53,571 nt of DNA from Priapulus caudatus. Lineage: Eukaryota; Priapulida; Priapulimorpha; Priapulimorphida; Priapulidae. A model generated the notes under the pieces. The model was not told the origin of the DNA, searched no databases, and saw only the letters and a list, made by a program, of their open reading frames with translations. The DNA lies in assembly GCF_000485595.1 (NCBI RefSeq), contig NW_014578594.1, positions 2,501 through 56,071 of the forward strand, in the 5' to 3' direction. Both the position numbers and the translations under genes were made by a program. Positions 11,296 through 23,647 of this stretch are shown in pieces (position 1 is the stretch's first letter; each line of letters starts with the position of its first letter).

Positions 11296-12735
11296 TATAT
11301 ATTATATATATATATCCATGATATATAAGTATATATATATATTATTATATATATATATATAAGTCTACTGATCTATTATATAACTAATATATAAATATGT
11401 AATATAACCCTATATAATTAAACTAATATATAATATAATGTTAATAAAGATGTCTAATAAATATTAAAGCAATTTAGTGCAATCAAACGTGATTAAATCG
11501 TTGAAATACCCATGGATAACGCAGCAGCACTATGAATCAGCAATAGTGCCCCGCCTGACGGGCACTATTGCTTCGCGAACGCATTTGTTAATTGATAACG
11601 GCAATTGTGATCCGCCACGAATTCTCCGCGTCTAGGCGCCACGCGAGAGTTCGATACGAGCCGTGGTTTGTTCGAACGCATTTTGATACATCCGAATGCA
11701 CCGGCAAAATATAGGGAGTAAAAGAACGTATATAAGCATGAAAAAGTTAAGATTGCACAGTCAGTGAATCACTAAAAACTGCGTATAATTATCGAAAGAG
11801 ATGTAAATGAAATTTGCACTGTCCCCGATCGAGGCATAAATGCACTCACTCCACGCTCGCCCATAACCAGAACACAACATAGTGCACACATTACTATGTG
11901 TTAGCGATTTTTGGAAGAAATCGGAGCTCATATGCGATTCAAGTACCGTGAATTTGCCTGACCTTGGCCTAAACACGTGACAGAATTATGGCGATTACCG
12001 AAGAGAAAACAAAAATTGTGTCATGTGATCCACCGCCATAAACTTCACGAATTCAGGCGAAATATAAATCACAGGCGCCACCAGGACATCTCGCTACCCA
12101 ACTTGTTGTTAAATTGAATAATTCGATTCTGCTCATTCATAATCTCCTTCTATTTTTGTCTTTTATGTCTTTATTCTTCTCTTTCACACTTTATGTCTAA
12201 TACTTAATCCCGTTTTTTCCCACTCGTTACCGTAAGTGAGAACATATGCACTACATGTTAGTCCCAAGTGGGAAATACTCTACATTTTTACTTAAGTAAC
12301 TTTATTAGCATGCGATTTAATTATGGTGGACTGAAACAAAAAGCGATATTGCGCATCAGCCAGTAATAAGTACAATCACTTATAGAGCTCACGAATGTAA
12401 TTTAAGGATAAAACAAGATTACATAAAATGTTCGGTGACTGTCCGCTGTCTGTATATATTTTTAAAACTCGATATGTTTACCTTCTCAATAACTTTTCTC
12501 TTTCTCCTTTTTTTTTCTCATTCCTCTCTCACCGCTTTCCTCTCTCTCCTCTTCTTCATTTTCGCTTCTTTTTCACTTTTTTACTAATTTTTGCTATCTA
12601 TTCCATCCGCATAAGTTTCGTACAACGCGCACGACGTGTACCATGAGCATCCAGTCATAGCAGAGCTATGATTAATTGAATCTACCCTCTAACCATATCT
12701 TCCTCTCTCTCTATCTCATCCTCTCTACAGCACAG

Positions 12736-13446
12736 TTCGTACATGTGTACACGAAAACCCCCCCCCATGTTGCCCGAACTAGCCGAAGTCAGCTTCATCC
12801 GTCAGACACAGACAATTTCGCATACGCTTCGAGGACGCCCTGCTCCGCTTCTCACCAGAGTTCATATCGCCAGCTGCGACAACAACCGGACTCGCATACT
12901 TCAGTCAGATGGGCGTCGCTCCTGGGCCGCAGCCGACAGAGACGAACGCGCATACGGCGTACATCGGCTCAACTTCATCTACAAGCAGAACGCGAGTCCA
13001 CGCTGTGGGATACCCCGCCAGGGGGCGCGCGCTTCCGCAGCTATCCGTTACTACACCGAATGCGGCCGCTGCATCGCTCGCCCGTCGGCCCGCTGGCCTG
13101 TCCCGCTCCGAACGGACACAGCGCGAGCTTACATACAGCGCATCATCGCGCAATTGCGCGCATTTCAACTCGAGAGGTCCCGATTGGAAGCGCGTGACCA
13201 TAACCACCAGTGTCCTGTGAACTGCGCAAGTGGGAACAGGCACTACGGCTGGTCACAGCGACTCGAGCCCGGGGCTGGGCCTGTCGAAGACGCTGATGTA
13301 GCACGATAGGGTGAAGCCACCGAGTTGTCGCCGACCGAAGCAGATCGCGCGCGGTGACGACGAACCGTTCGACTACAGCGACTTGTGACGATGGCGGGCG
13401 GCCAACCCCTGATCCGGACATATCGCGAATTGCATCGCGAGACAAA
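12736..13446 (+). pseudogene. Inverted, indel-damaged copy of the LicD-type exon 2
   Basis: Matches the reverse complement of 1536-2215 end to end, including the acceptor side (CACAG|TTCGTACATG) and the GAGCCCGGGGCTGGGCC region. The frame breaks many times, the WDC codons are disrupted, and the stop is lost (GACAAACCG for GACTAACCG). It is part of the right arm of fold-back 1. Confidence 0.85.
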
Positions 13447-13747
13447 CCGAAGATTACCTGCATACCGCGCTACGGGTATGCAACATCGCTCCATTGAAGA
13501 ATTTTTTATTGATTGATTGGCTCGATTGAATTTGATTGATAGACGGGATCGTGCGTGCGCTGCTTGCGGGCGCGTACTGCGTGCGTGCGTGGCGTCTGTG
13601 CGTGACGTAGGTGGTATTATATATATATATAATCAGTACACATATATGTCCATACTGCTTGCAGACGTAGGCGAGTAGGTTCCGGCCGGCAGCGATAGCT
13701 AAACTGTCAGTGGATAAAAACCGCATCGGTGCAAGGTGGCTGTCTCT

Positions 13748-13772
13748 NNNNNNNNNNNNNNNNNNNNNNNNN
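13748..13772. other. 25-N assembly gap
   Basis: Exactly 25 N between the minisatellite-side sequence and exon X copy 3, within the right arm of fold-back 1. Confidence 0.99.
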
Positions 13773-13849
13773 TTTTTCATGTCATGTCATGTTTATGTTT
13801 TACGATACGATATGTTATCTTTACGTTATGTAATGTTTAGCATTGTTAC

Positions 13850-14267
13850 CTGCGTCCGCTGGCTCTGTATCGATTCAGATAGATCTCGAACAGTAGATCC
13901 TCCACCATTCCTCACTTGTCCTGGCCACGCGACAACGGCGACCGACTGCCCTCCGGGCGGGTCTGATCGCCGCCCACGCCCTCTTGTGGCGGGGTGCCCG
14001 TCGTCGCTGCTGTCGGCGCGCTGCCCGGCCTTCCCCCGTGAAGGCAGGTCCCTCTTTCGTCTGTGCGGTCCTACGAAGTCGCTGCCGCCTGAGGCGTTCG
14101 AGCGGGTATGGAAGTGTTGGCGTTGTGCCAGTGTTGCTGTTGCTGCTGTTGTGGATCGTCTGCCGTGCAGCAGCGCCGGATGCGTGCAGGCTGATCTCGT
14201 CCCACTCCTCTTCCTGCTCACAGACATGTGAGACGCAGTTCTGGTCGCCGCGACAAGCCATCGTCAT
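13850..14267 (-). pseudogene. TBC1D30 exon X, inverted copy 3
   Basis: Reverse complement of 153-574 just to the right of the 25-N gap. It is fairly clean, but small indels shift the frame around the polyQ and GTGQRADSSDD segments. The donor CGCAG|gtaaca is intact. It forms the outer right arm of fold-back 1. Confidence 0.75.
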
Positions 14268-14385
14268 TGTAGCGTGTGTATTATGTTGTTGTATAGTCAC
14301 GCTGATGCTCTTTTTCGCTATCTTTCGCACCCGCCTTTCTCTTTCTCTATCAACCTCTATCTGTTTATATGTCACCTTTTCTCTA

Positions 14386-14448
<63 letters not shown>

Positions 14449-14518
14449 ATATATATATATATGTATATATGGTATATATAGAGTTCAGTCACACATCACG
14501 TTCTCGCTCGAGTCTCAC

Positions 14519-14930
14519 CATAGAGGGCGCTGCCAAACATGAAGTAGGGAATACGCTCGGCCGTCAGTATCATGTCGAGTAGCTTAACAAGGTTGAGCGT
14601 CTTCCAGTACTGCACCTCGCTGACAGCGCGACGTATCGCCGTGTCACGCCACGGCAACGCCACCAGATTACAAGTGCCGTTGTGTACGATCTCCACCGCC
14701 GCCGTCGCCACGACGGTAGGTGGAGCTGCGGTCTCCGGAGCGCTGTCGTTGCATGGTGGGAGTTCGTAGTACAGTCTTCGCCACACGTCGTCGTCGCTTT
14801 CGACGGTCGCTTTCTTGCCGCGCCGGTGGCCCCCTATGGCGGGCAACAACAGTATGACGGAGAGGAGGGAGGCAGCGCAGAGGATAGCGAACAGAAAAAT
14901 AATAGGCGTCCGTACTCTAGCAATCTCCAT
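14519..14930 (-). CDS. LicD/fukutin-family transferase, exon 1 (signal anchor and start of the catalytic fold)
   Basis: A type II membrane protein start, MEIARVRTP, then a hydrophobic anchor at about residues 9-30 (IIFLFAILCAASLLSVILLL), a basic stop (HRRGKK), a stem with N-glycosylation sites (NDS, NGT), and the LicD opening YWKTLNLVKLLDMIL, then IPYFMFGSALYG. The exon ends TATG|gtgaga in phase 1, exactly what exon 2 needs. I chose the ATG just before the anchor; the frame is open for 52 more codons upstream, but these look like UTR. Family members move phosphate-linked groups (phosphocholine, ribitol phosphate) onto glycans in the Golgi; the substrate here is unknown. The sequence looks clean. 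Confidence 0.82.
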
Positions 14931-15592
14931 TGCGCGATGGCGACGTTCACCGACACATACACACATCCATTTGTACTCGTATACAAATGTCAGATACACG
15001 CGCCCGCGGGAGTGCTCACAAAGCGAAACGCTATCATGTACCTCCACGGTGCAAAGGTCGCTAGAAATGAATGGGGGCGCGCGCAAGAGAGAGAGAGAGA
15101 GGGGGGGGAGGGGGTAAGTACGGTAGCTGGACCGGGTGTGTGTTCTCGTAAACCTGCGTTTGCTTAGCGCTAATTCGGTGGCTCGAATCCCGAATCTTAC
15201 GTGTTAGACGTGTATCTGTCGATTTCAAGCTCTTACTAAAGATATTTGCCGTGTGTTAATTCAGTAATTGTATATTATATTATTAATGATTATAGTTATA
15301 ATTAATATTAATATCAATATTATTATTTCACGTCCACTCCAGCTTCCTCTTCTGCTTCTTGTTTTTATTCTACCCTTTTGTTTTCTTCTTTGCCTTCCCT
15401 GTCGTCTGTGCTTTCTTATTATTTGATAACATGTCTGTATTATTGCGGAGATTATTATACGGGCAGTGCACACACTAGTCGAGCCTTTCATTATTATGAC
15501 ACACTGAGCACACACTAGGCGAGCCTCTTATTATTATGACACACACTAAAACATACAACTTGCGTGCGCATGAGCGCGCGTGTGTAAAAGGG

Positions 15593-15596
<4 letters not shown>

Positions 15597-15665
<69 letters not shown>

Positions 15666-15800
15666 CACCACATAAATACACTCCACCACCCACCCACACC
15701 CAACCACACACACATCACAACACACCCATACAATCACACACACACTCAACAGACAGACACCACAAGCCACACACACACACACCCCCCCCCACACACCACA
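15597..15800 (+). repeat. (CA)n microsatellite with C-rich tail
   Basis: About 68 bp of pure CA, then ACAC/CCCACC-rich DNA to 15800. The frames here encode only TH or VC runs. From 14931 to 15590 lie the LicD-type 5' region and AT-rich DNA without a further exon that I can see. Confidence 0.9.
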
Positions 15801-16029
15801 CATCCGAGGGAGTGTGCCTCCACTTACACCGACGCCTGCGCAATAGACCAATTCCGACGCCGCGCTAATTGCGCTATAGAGCGTTCCGTGCGTTATTAAA
15901 TTCTTATTAAGACTATAACTCCGGGCTATTCAGCGGGCCAAACTGTCGTCAAAGGCACGAGCGCCTGAATTCGCTCTAAGCCATGCGGAAATCGACACGC
16001 TGTTCGATGCTTGCGAGGGCGAAGCGCGT

Positions 16030-16932
16030 GAGTGTGTGTGTGTGCTGTGTGTGTGTGTGTGCTGGCTGTGTGCTGTGTTGTGTGTGTGGTTGCGTGCGTA
16101 TGTGTGGCGTGTGCTGTGTGTGGCGTGCGTGGTGTGTGCGCGTGCGTGTGCGTGTGCGGCGTGCGTGCTGAGGTGTGTGTGCGCGCCGCGGGTGTGTGTG
16201 TGTGGCGTGATGGCGTGCTAGTGCTTGCTGTGTCGTGTATGTGTGCGTATTGTGCTTGTGATGTGCTGTGTGCGTGTTGGTGCGCTGTCGGGTGTCGCTG
16301 TGCGTGCGTGGCTGCGTGTCAGCGTTGTTCGGCGCGCTGTGTGATGAGTGCGTCGTGGTGTGCGATGTGCTGCCGTGTGCGCGCGGTGTGTATGAGTGGC
16401 CCGTGTGCGCGTGTGGGCATGCGAGTGTTGTGCGTCGCGTGTGTGTGTGGGCGTTCGCGTGTGTGCGGATGCGTTCGCTTGCGGTTAGGTGCGCGCGCCG
16501 CTCCGTGTGTGGATTGTAGGTGTTGCGGTGCGCCGGTGTGTGTGTCGTATTGTGTATGTGGGTTGTGCGCTGCGCCCGCCGCGCGCCGCCGCGTGTGTGT
16601 GTAGTGTGTGCATGTGTGTTGTGTGTTATGTGTAGTCGTGTGTGGCGTGTGTGTGCTGCGTTGATGTCGCAGTGTTGGTGCCGAAGTGCTGTGTGTCTCG
16701 TCGTGCGTGTGCGTGTGCGTGATGCGTGCGTTGTTGCGTTGCGTGTTGTGTGTGCGTGGTGCGTACGTGTGTGTGCGTGTGCGACATGCGTGCGCTGTGT
16801 CGTGTGCGTGCGTGTGTGCGTGCGCGCGCGTGGTGTGTATGGGGTGTGCCGCTGGCGTGTGGGCGGTGTGTGTGATGCTGGTGTGTGTGTGCCGTGTGTG
16901 TCGTGTGGTGTGTGTGTGTGTGTGTGTGTGTG

Positions 16933-16967
<35 letters not shown>

Positions 16968-17030
16968 GTGTGTGAGTGAGTGAGTGCAGTGCTGTATGTG
17001 CGCGCGCGTGTGGGTGTAAATGAGAAAGAA
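16030..17030 (+). repeat. 1-kb compound (TG)n tract
   Basis: TG interspersed with CG and GC dinucleotides, ending in a pure (TG)n and GTGAGTGAG. Strand asymmetry is complete: almost no A on the + strand. The frames (VCVCV, HTHTH) are not genes. Confidence 0.9.
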
Positions 17031-17249
17031 AACACACGGACAACGATAGATCATAATATTTGAATAAAAATATAAAAGTATGGTGTCATATATTATATAT
17101 ATTCCACGATATTTGTATACGTTATTGTGCGACAGACGACATTGGAACAGCTGTGCACGAATAAACCCCATTTGCCATTTAAATTATCCGCAAGTTAGAG
17201 CTTAAATCTATTCTCTCTCGCTATCTCTCTGTCTCTCTCTTTTTCTGTC

Positions 17250-17462
17250 TCGTGCTCTATCTATCTATCTAATCTACATCTATCTATCTATCTATCTATC
17301 TATCTATATATCTATCTATCTATCTATCTACCCTATCTATCTATCTACTCTACTATCGACCGAATCTATCTAATCTATCTAATCTATCTATCTATCTATC
17401 TAATCTATCTATCTACTATCTATCTACTATCTATCTATCTTATCTATCTAGCTCCTCATCTC

Positions 17463-17496
<34 letters not shown>

Positions 17497-18110
17497 CTCC
17501 ATCCTCCATCCATCTCATTCCATCCCATCCATGACCAGACAATATCCATCCTCCATCATGCCATCCATCCACCATCCATCCATCCTCCATCCCACCATCC
17601 ATTGCCATCATCAATGCCTCCATCATACATTCATCCATCCATGACCATCCATCCATCCATGCCATCCACCAATCCCATGCACCATCCATCCATCCATCGC
17701 CTCCATCCCTCCATCCATCCATGCCTCATCCAATCCTCCATCCATCCATCCATACCATCCATCATACCATCCATCCATCCAGTACCACCATCACATCCAT
17801 GACCATCCATCATCCATCCATCATCCACCATCCATCCATGCCATCCATCCATCCATCCATCATTACTCATCTATCTATCTATCTATCTTCTATCTATCTA
17901 TCTAGTCTATCTATCTATCTATCTAGATCTATCTACATGCTATCCTAATCTATCTCATCTCCATCTCGCTAGCTATTCTAATCTATCTATCTATCTATCT
18001 ATCCATCCATACCATCTATCTTCTATCTATCTACACTATCAATCTATCTATCTTCTATTTATTATTATTTCATTATTATCTATCATCTACTATACGTATA
18101 TAGTATATAT
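17250..18110 (+). repeat. (ATCT)n and (ATCC)n array
   Basis: ATCT units, then about 400 bp of ATCC (17500-17870), then ATCT again, with irregular single-base interruptions typical of read noise. Confidence 0.9.
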
Positions 18111-18769
18111 ATATGTCAGTTCTTCTCTTTTTCAATAATTAAATTAATTATTTATTTATTTACAAGTTAATTCTCCGCCGCCGATCCTTTTTCTTCTTTT
18201 CTCTTGTCACCGCCCCCTGCTTCTTTTCTTCTATTCTTCCTCCTCTACTTCTCCTCACCGTCTCCTTCCTCTTCTACCACTCTTTCTCGATGTTCCTATT
18301 CTGACTCCATGGGCTCTTTCTGGCTATCAGTTTCAATTTCTCCTGCCGCGCTGTTGCTAGACTAACTGGATACTGTTGCTGGCTGCTGTTCCACTCTCTC
18401 TCCTTCTCTTATTAATAAACTTATGTTACTAATTTTCTGGTCCTTCTTATCTTCTCTCCTGTTTATTCATCCTCTAATTGTGACCACATACCCACAACCC
18501 CAGCACGCGCTCGCTCATAATTTAATCGTATTCGATCCGCACATCATCCAACTTCGAAAGAACATTAACAGATACAGGACACCGAGCCTCACCAATCAAA
18601 GAGCGTCTATATAATATAATATACATATAGATATCAAAATAAGATACGGTCTGCTCACAGTGTTCTACTTCGTGGGCCATCTTGCGACCGAAAAAAACGA
18701 ATATTCCGCACTAAATAGTGATCATAATGCGCGCGGTAAGCTCTACCACAAGCTCCACGTAGCTTATTT

Positions 18770-20250
18770 TTTTTGGATGCTCCCAATGTCCGACACCCTC
18801 GGTTCCGCCACCGGGCCTGTCCGGTGTTTATACCCCGCTTGCCCGGCCCGTCGTGCACCTGGGGTTCAAACCGTAACACGTGGCACAAAGCATAGACTGA
18901 TGTGTGCGCTGCCACCCTACGAGGACAACCAAATCAGATCGCGGCCACGGTTAACGAGGCGTAAAGCACAAATAATCATTTGCGGTACCAACCCGCTACT
19001 GTGTTTACGATAACCGTGCCGATCGTGGCCACTCACTCCTGGCCGTGTCCCGATACAATATGGTAGTCGCGGCTTAGAAGCTATACCCACGACCACAGTT
19101 ATGGACCACACGTCTGCCTTCCCCTTGTCGTTGGCGGGCCCGGTGCATTTCAGACGGGTCGCCAACCACGAACTTAGCCCGCACGTCTAAGTACCATGTA
19201 AACGCCGGTCACCCGTGTAGAGCCTTTATGACTAATTATCATATCCGCTTACTTAAACCACCCAATCCCCTTACCCAGAATTAAAGCTCGTGTACTGCCG
19301 AGCCTCTCCCTGGGTGAGGTGCGCCGTCCACGGCATGCATTCGTCTATTTCTGACAGTTCGATATGTCGGTATCCAGTACTATGAGATTGATTACATTAT
19401 AAGCGCCCGCCGACTAGCCAGCGGTTGGGTATGTAGACCGCTACTAATTAGCGAGCGATAAGCAGAAACCGGGAGGTAAAGATAAAAAGGACCAGACAGT
19501 ATGAACAAGTGAAGTTACATAAGGGTGGTTGAATCTACTCATGTGCGTAGAGAGACTGTCGCGATGGGATAGCAGCGGTACAGCGAGCTCACAAGCAATT
19601 CCCAGTCGCAAGACAGGGAAGAGACGATAAACAAACCTAAGCCACGCCGCCCATCGGCATAAGACATTAAGAACACCGAATCCTCAGACGCCAGGGCAGG
19701 CACGCGGAATAGGGCGAACAGCGGCCGGTGAAAATGAGGCAGAAACCTCGCGACGCGACGGCACACCGGCGGACAGGCAGCGCACCCGCGACAGTCATAA
19801 GGCCCGACAGGCTACGGCTAATAGACACGGGCCGGAGGCTGTCCTAGTCACGCGAGCGACCCACGACCGCCGATATCGTCGCCGAAGACCAAAGCGAGGG
19901 TGGAGGCAAATCAAACGGAGTTCTAGCCCCAGGGAAGATACAAAGGAGCGAGTTTGCGCGAGAGCCGGGAGCCCGAAGGTAATGTCAGACGCCTTCATCT
20001 AAGCACTGAAATGACCCATTCGAAGTGTTGCAAACTTACTCTTGCAGTATTACTAATGGAGACGCATTATCCTGTCCGCATATTACTGCGAGACAGGTCG
20101 TAAATAATGGGAAACCTAAGCATGCTACCGCCCGACTCTTACGGCAGTTGTGTGAAATATAAGAGTTGCTCGAATGCCAATAATAATGTAGATCATATAA
20201 TCAACATCAGCGATAAAGACCCAGATGTCTGCAAGGTGGTCAAGGAGTAC
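18770..20250 (+). other. Sequence unlike its other copies, no gene seen
   Basis: In block R this interval should correspond to 9650-10360 (about 710 bp), but it is about twice as long. It has nearly even base composition and shows only faint matches (for example CCGTGCCGATCGTGGC). Homology resumes at 20250 (ACCGTTTCAACACGTCGCTA). I see no exon, repeat or codon pattern; it looks like low-quality read sequence. Confidence 0.5.
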
Positions 20251-21698
20251 CGGGCGGCTAGCGATGTAATAGAATCGTTCTATCGAGTAAGGAATCATCT
20301 TGCACACCGTTTCAACACGTCGCTACGCAGAAAGGGCTAGAAGAAAGAAACGCCGTGCGATCGACAACGGCAGTTGAGACAGACTGACATTGCGAAATTT
20401 GAGGGGCGAGCCGACGAGGCGAGTGTGGGGTATGTAAAGGATACTTACTTATAGGAAAGAGGGAGCGGAGAAGCTGAGCAAGTATCGAGGCGAACAGAAG
20501 AACGAAGAGTGAGTGAGAGAAGAACGGCGTGAAAAGCGGACACTCGGCCGTCCGATCAGGACAGACAAGAAGTCAAGACAGACTTGACAAGACGGACAGA
20601 GGCTGGCAGACCGGACAAGACGAAGCAGACGCGACCATATATAGAAGAGACCTAGAAGAGTCGACGTAGAGAGGAACGAGAGAGAGACGAGGTGCAGGAG
20701 ATGAGCAAAATGTCATGACGGCAAATCTGAGAGAGAGGGCGCATGACGAAACGCTGATATATAGAACAAATTGCGCGCTCGGCATCGCCTCGGCTATCAG
20801 CTTGCATGTGCCGTAACGGCTTCAGATGGCCAGTCCCAATTCCATCATTGGACCAAGCCGTAGGTACAAGCGACACAGAGATAGAGAGATTCTCGTGCAT
20901 TAGCAGCAACGCAACTGAACCAGAAGAGGAAACATGCGCCAAGGTCGAGAGCGTTAAACGTACCGAGCGCGGAAGGTGATAACATCATTCGTGCGATCGT
21001 CATCTCTCATATCGGCAGCATGCAACAGGAGCACAGTAGCAGCTCACTGGGGCATCCAAGAGTTCATGTAGCAGAGTTAGTCAATCGTATGACAGATTGA
21101 GTATGCGACGAGAACTGCTGAGAACGAGGGATAGAGGAGCGGCAGAGCAGAGAGAGAGAGAGACCGCGTGTGATGAGACCAGACATGCTGGGGAGAGAAG
21201 GGAGAGCTTGTCGTGGGAGCGAACAGGGGCGATAAGAGAGCGCTGAGAGAGGAGCGAGAGTTCCAAGAGAAACGCTGACGCTGAAGAATGACGATGATAG
21301 CAATGTCCGAGTATGCAAGGTGAAGAATCGACGGCACAAAGTACAGCTGTGAGTGTGATCGAAAGATAAGAACAGATAGATGTTAGATAAAGACGAGAGA
21401 GAGCAAAATAAGAGCGCGCAAAGTGAGTGAGTGAGAAGGAGAGATGTAACCAAGAGAGAGAAGCGAGAGAGGAGAGAGAGAGAGAGAGAGAGAGAGACGA
21501 GAGAGAGTGAGTAGTAGAGGAGAGAGAGAAACGCAGAGAGATGAGGGAGAGAGAGAGAGCGGAGAGAGGGAAGAGAGAAGAGAGATATAGAAAGGTGACA
21601 TATAAACAGATAAGGTTGATAGGAAAGAGAAAGGCGGGTGCAAGAATAGCGAAAAAGAAGCATCAGCGTGATATACACACACATATACACACGCTACA

Positions 21699-22117
21699 AT
21701 GACGATGGCTGCGCGGCGACCAGACACTGCGTCTCACATGTCTGTGAGCAGGAAGAGGAGTGGGAGCAGATCAGCCTGCAGCCATCCGGCGCTGCCTGCA
21801 CCGCCAGACGATCCACACAGCAGCAACAGCAACACTGCACAAACCCAACACTTGCATACCCGCTCGAACGCCTCACGGCAGCGACTCTCTTAGGCGACCG
21901 CACAGACGAAAGAGGGACCTCGCTACACGGGGGAATACGGACGGGGCGCGCGCGCCGACGCAGCGACGACGGCACCCCCGCCACAAGGGGCGTGGGCGGC
22001 GATCAGACCGGCGGCAGTGGCAGTCGGTCGCCGTTGTCGCGTGCCAGGACCAAGTGAGGATGTGGAGATCTCTGTTCCGCAGATCTATCTGAATCGAACA
22101 GAGCCAGCGGACGCCAG
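21699..22117 (+). pseudogene. TBC1D30 exon X, forward copy 4
   Basis: Copy of 153-574 with deletions (GGCTGCGCGGCG for GGCTTGTCGCGGCG, GTGGAGATCTCTG for GTGGAGGATCTGCTG) and an extra C before the donor. No full frame survives. It lies upstream of exon Y copy 23522 with the expected intron content between. Confidence 0.7.
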
Positions 22118-22259
22118 GTAACATGCTAACATTACTAACGTAAGTAACATATCGTATCGTAACATACTGACATGAACTGACATAAAAAACATAGGTAAAC
22201 ACAGGCTGCTGTGCCTGCCAGGCTGCAAAACCATGCGCAGTCATCACTGGAGGTCCCTT

Positions 22260-22660
22260 GCTGGAGTTAGAATCACGCTGTGGTTAGAATCACGCTTAGA
22301 ATGCTGGAGTTAGAATCACGTTAGGGTTAGAGTTCGTTAGAGTTATGTTTATGCGCCAGGATTAGGGCTTGTGGGTTACGTAGGGCTTCGGGTAGGGTTA
22401 GGATTAGGGTAGGATTAGTGTTAATGCTATGTTTGGTTGGGTTAGGGCTTCGGGAAGGTTAGATTAGGTATGGATTAGTGTTAATGCTATGTTGTGGTTA
22501 GGGTGAGATTAGTGTTGATGGCTATGTTGTGGTTGGGTAGGATAGTGTTAATGCTATATTGTGGTTAGAGTAGGATTAGTGTTAAATGCTATGTTGTTGG
22601 TTAGGGTAGAATTAGTGTTCCAGTTGAGTAGGGTTAGAGTTTTTGTAAAAGTGGCCCTAA
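22260..22660 (+). repeat. 34-bp minisatellite, copy in unit 2
   Basis: Same array as 4360-4770, with deletions that vary the unit length. Confidence 0.75.
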
Positions 22661-23521
22661 CCCTAAACTAATCATATCCCCTAAATGGTCGCAATAACCT
22701 AATTCTTTATCTTAATCTATCTTTCTTCAATAAAATCTCCCATCACTACGGACTGGTGTCTATAATACACGGGAGCACGTCGTGGTGGGTTGATGTGTGT
22801 GTCGCACTTGTTTACTCTTACCGAACACACAAGTATCTACTTATGGAAGCATCAGCACCGTATTTTGACAGGTATGGTGACATAGACAGATAAGGGAATG
22901 CGTGGCGCGCGCATCTGCGTATGTTCCCACCGCAGAGAAACTATCGTAAACAAACAATATCCCACTATATCGTATCTCCGTATAATGCTGATACTGGTTT
23001 GCGCGGCATTTTATTTTCGAGCAAATCTAATGAGAATTTATGGGTGTTTTCCATCGATTAATTCCAGAACGCTTGACATATCAAAACCACACAGACGCAG
23101 GTCGGCCGACACGTGATGACACACGAGTGTTTCAGGCGTCTCTTATAAGTCATTCAAGGATGGATTCGCGAATATGGGACCGTCGCTGGCAGTACAGACA
23201 AACGCGCCACATCAACCTATTACACCTAACAATAAAGTTACGTTAAACTACCTATAGTTTAGGAACCATCTTCATCAAGAAATCACCCTGCCTCTCAAAT
23301 AAATCCACACAAGGGAGGCGGTTCATAAACAACCTTGCCGACCTCTGCGTTTTAATGCTCTCATTTTTTATGCATGCACGCCTATTTCCTATACATGAAT
23401 CTGCTGAATGAATGATACCTATGTGTACCTATGACCGTCACCGTACCGATAGCCAGGCGGCCGTGAAGCTGTGTCGTTACATATAGGTGATGTACGCTGG
23501 GTGTGTGTGTGTGTGTTGCAG

Positions 23522-23647
23522 GACAGCTTTGATAGCGATGGTTACAGCATATCGTCCTGTACGAGCGACGCGCTGCCCGGCCGGTCGTCCCGAGTATGAA
23601 CGATCGAATCCGGTCCGACTGAAGCGCGCCTGCATGGAGACAACCTG
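23522..23647 (+). pseudogene. TBC1D30 exon Y, middle forward copy
   Basis: Near-identical to 32657-32781, but one G is missing at the acceptor (TTGCAG|GACAGC), so it cannot complete the split arginine codon. A few other single-base changes follow in the second half. Confidence 0.75.

Larger units (their letters stand above)
11290..14490. repeat. Fold-back 1, right arm
   Basis: Reverse complement of 1-3600 (see landmarks there), with about 10 percent scattered indels by eye. Bases 11420-12735 are intergenic or intronic, with no exon that I recognise. The arm includes the 25-N gap. Confidence 0.85.
17200..22640. repeat. Fold-back 2, left arm
   Basis: In order: (ATCT)n/(ATCC)n; the CT-rich block with TCACCGCCCCCTGC; TCTGCTCACAGTGTTCTAC; the GAGCGAGTGTGGGGTATG block; AG-rich DNA; exon X; and the TTAGGG-type minisatellite. 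The same order, inverted, occupies 25540-29284. The first part (18120-21480) also repeats 9060-11290 in direct orientation. Confidence 0.8.

Noticed and set aside
15976..17171. Open frames of 355, 238 and 190 codons (TH- and VC-rich)
   Set aside because: Products of the (TG)n/(CA)n tract on both strands; no protein-like composition.
18655..20340. Short open frames in the non-matching stretch
   Set aside because: Frames of 60-117 codons are expected by chance here; no splice sites or homology.
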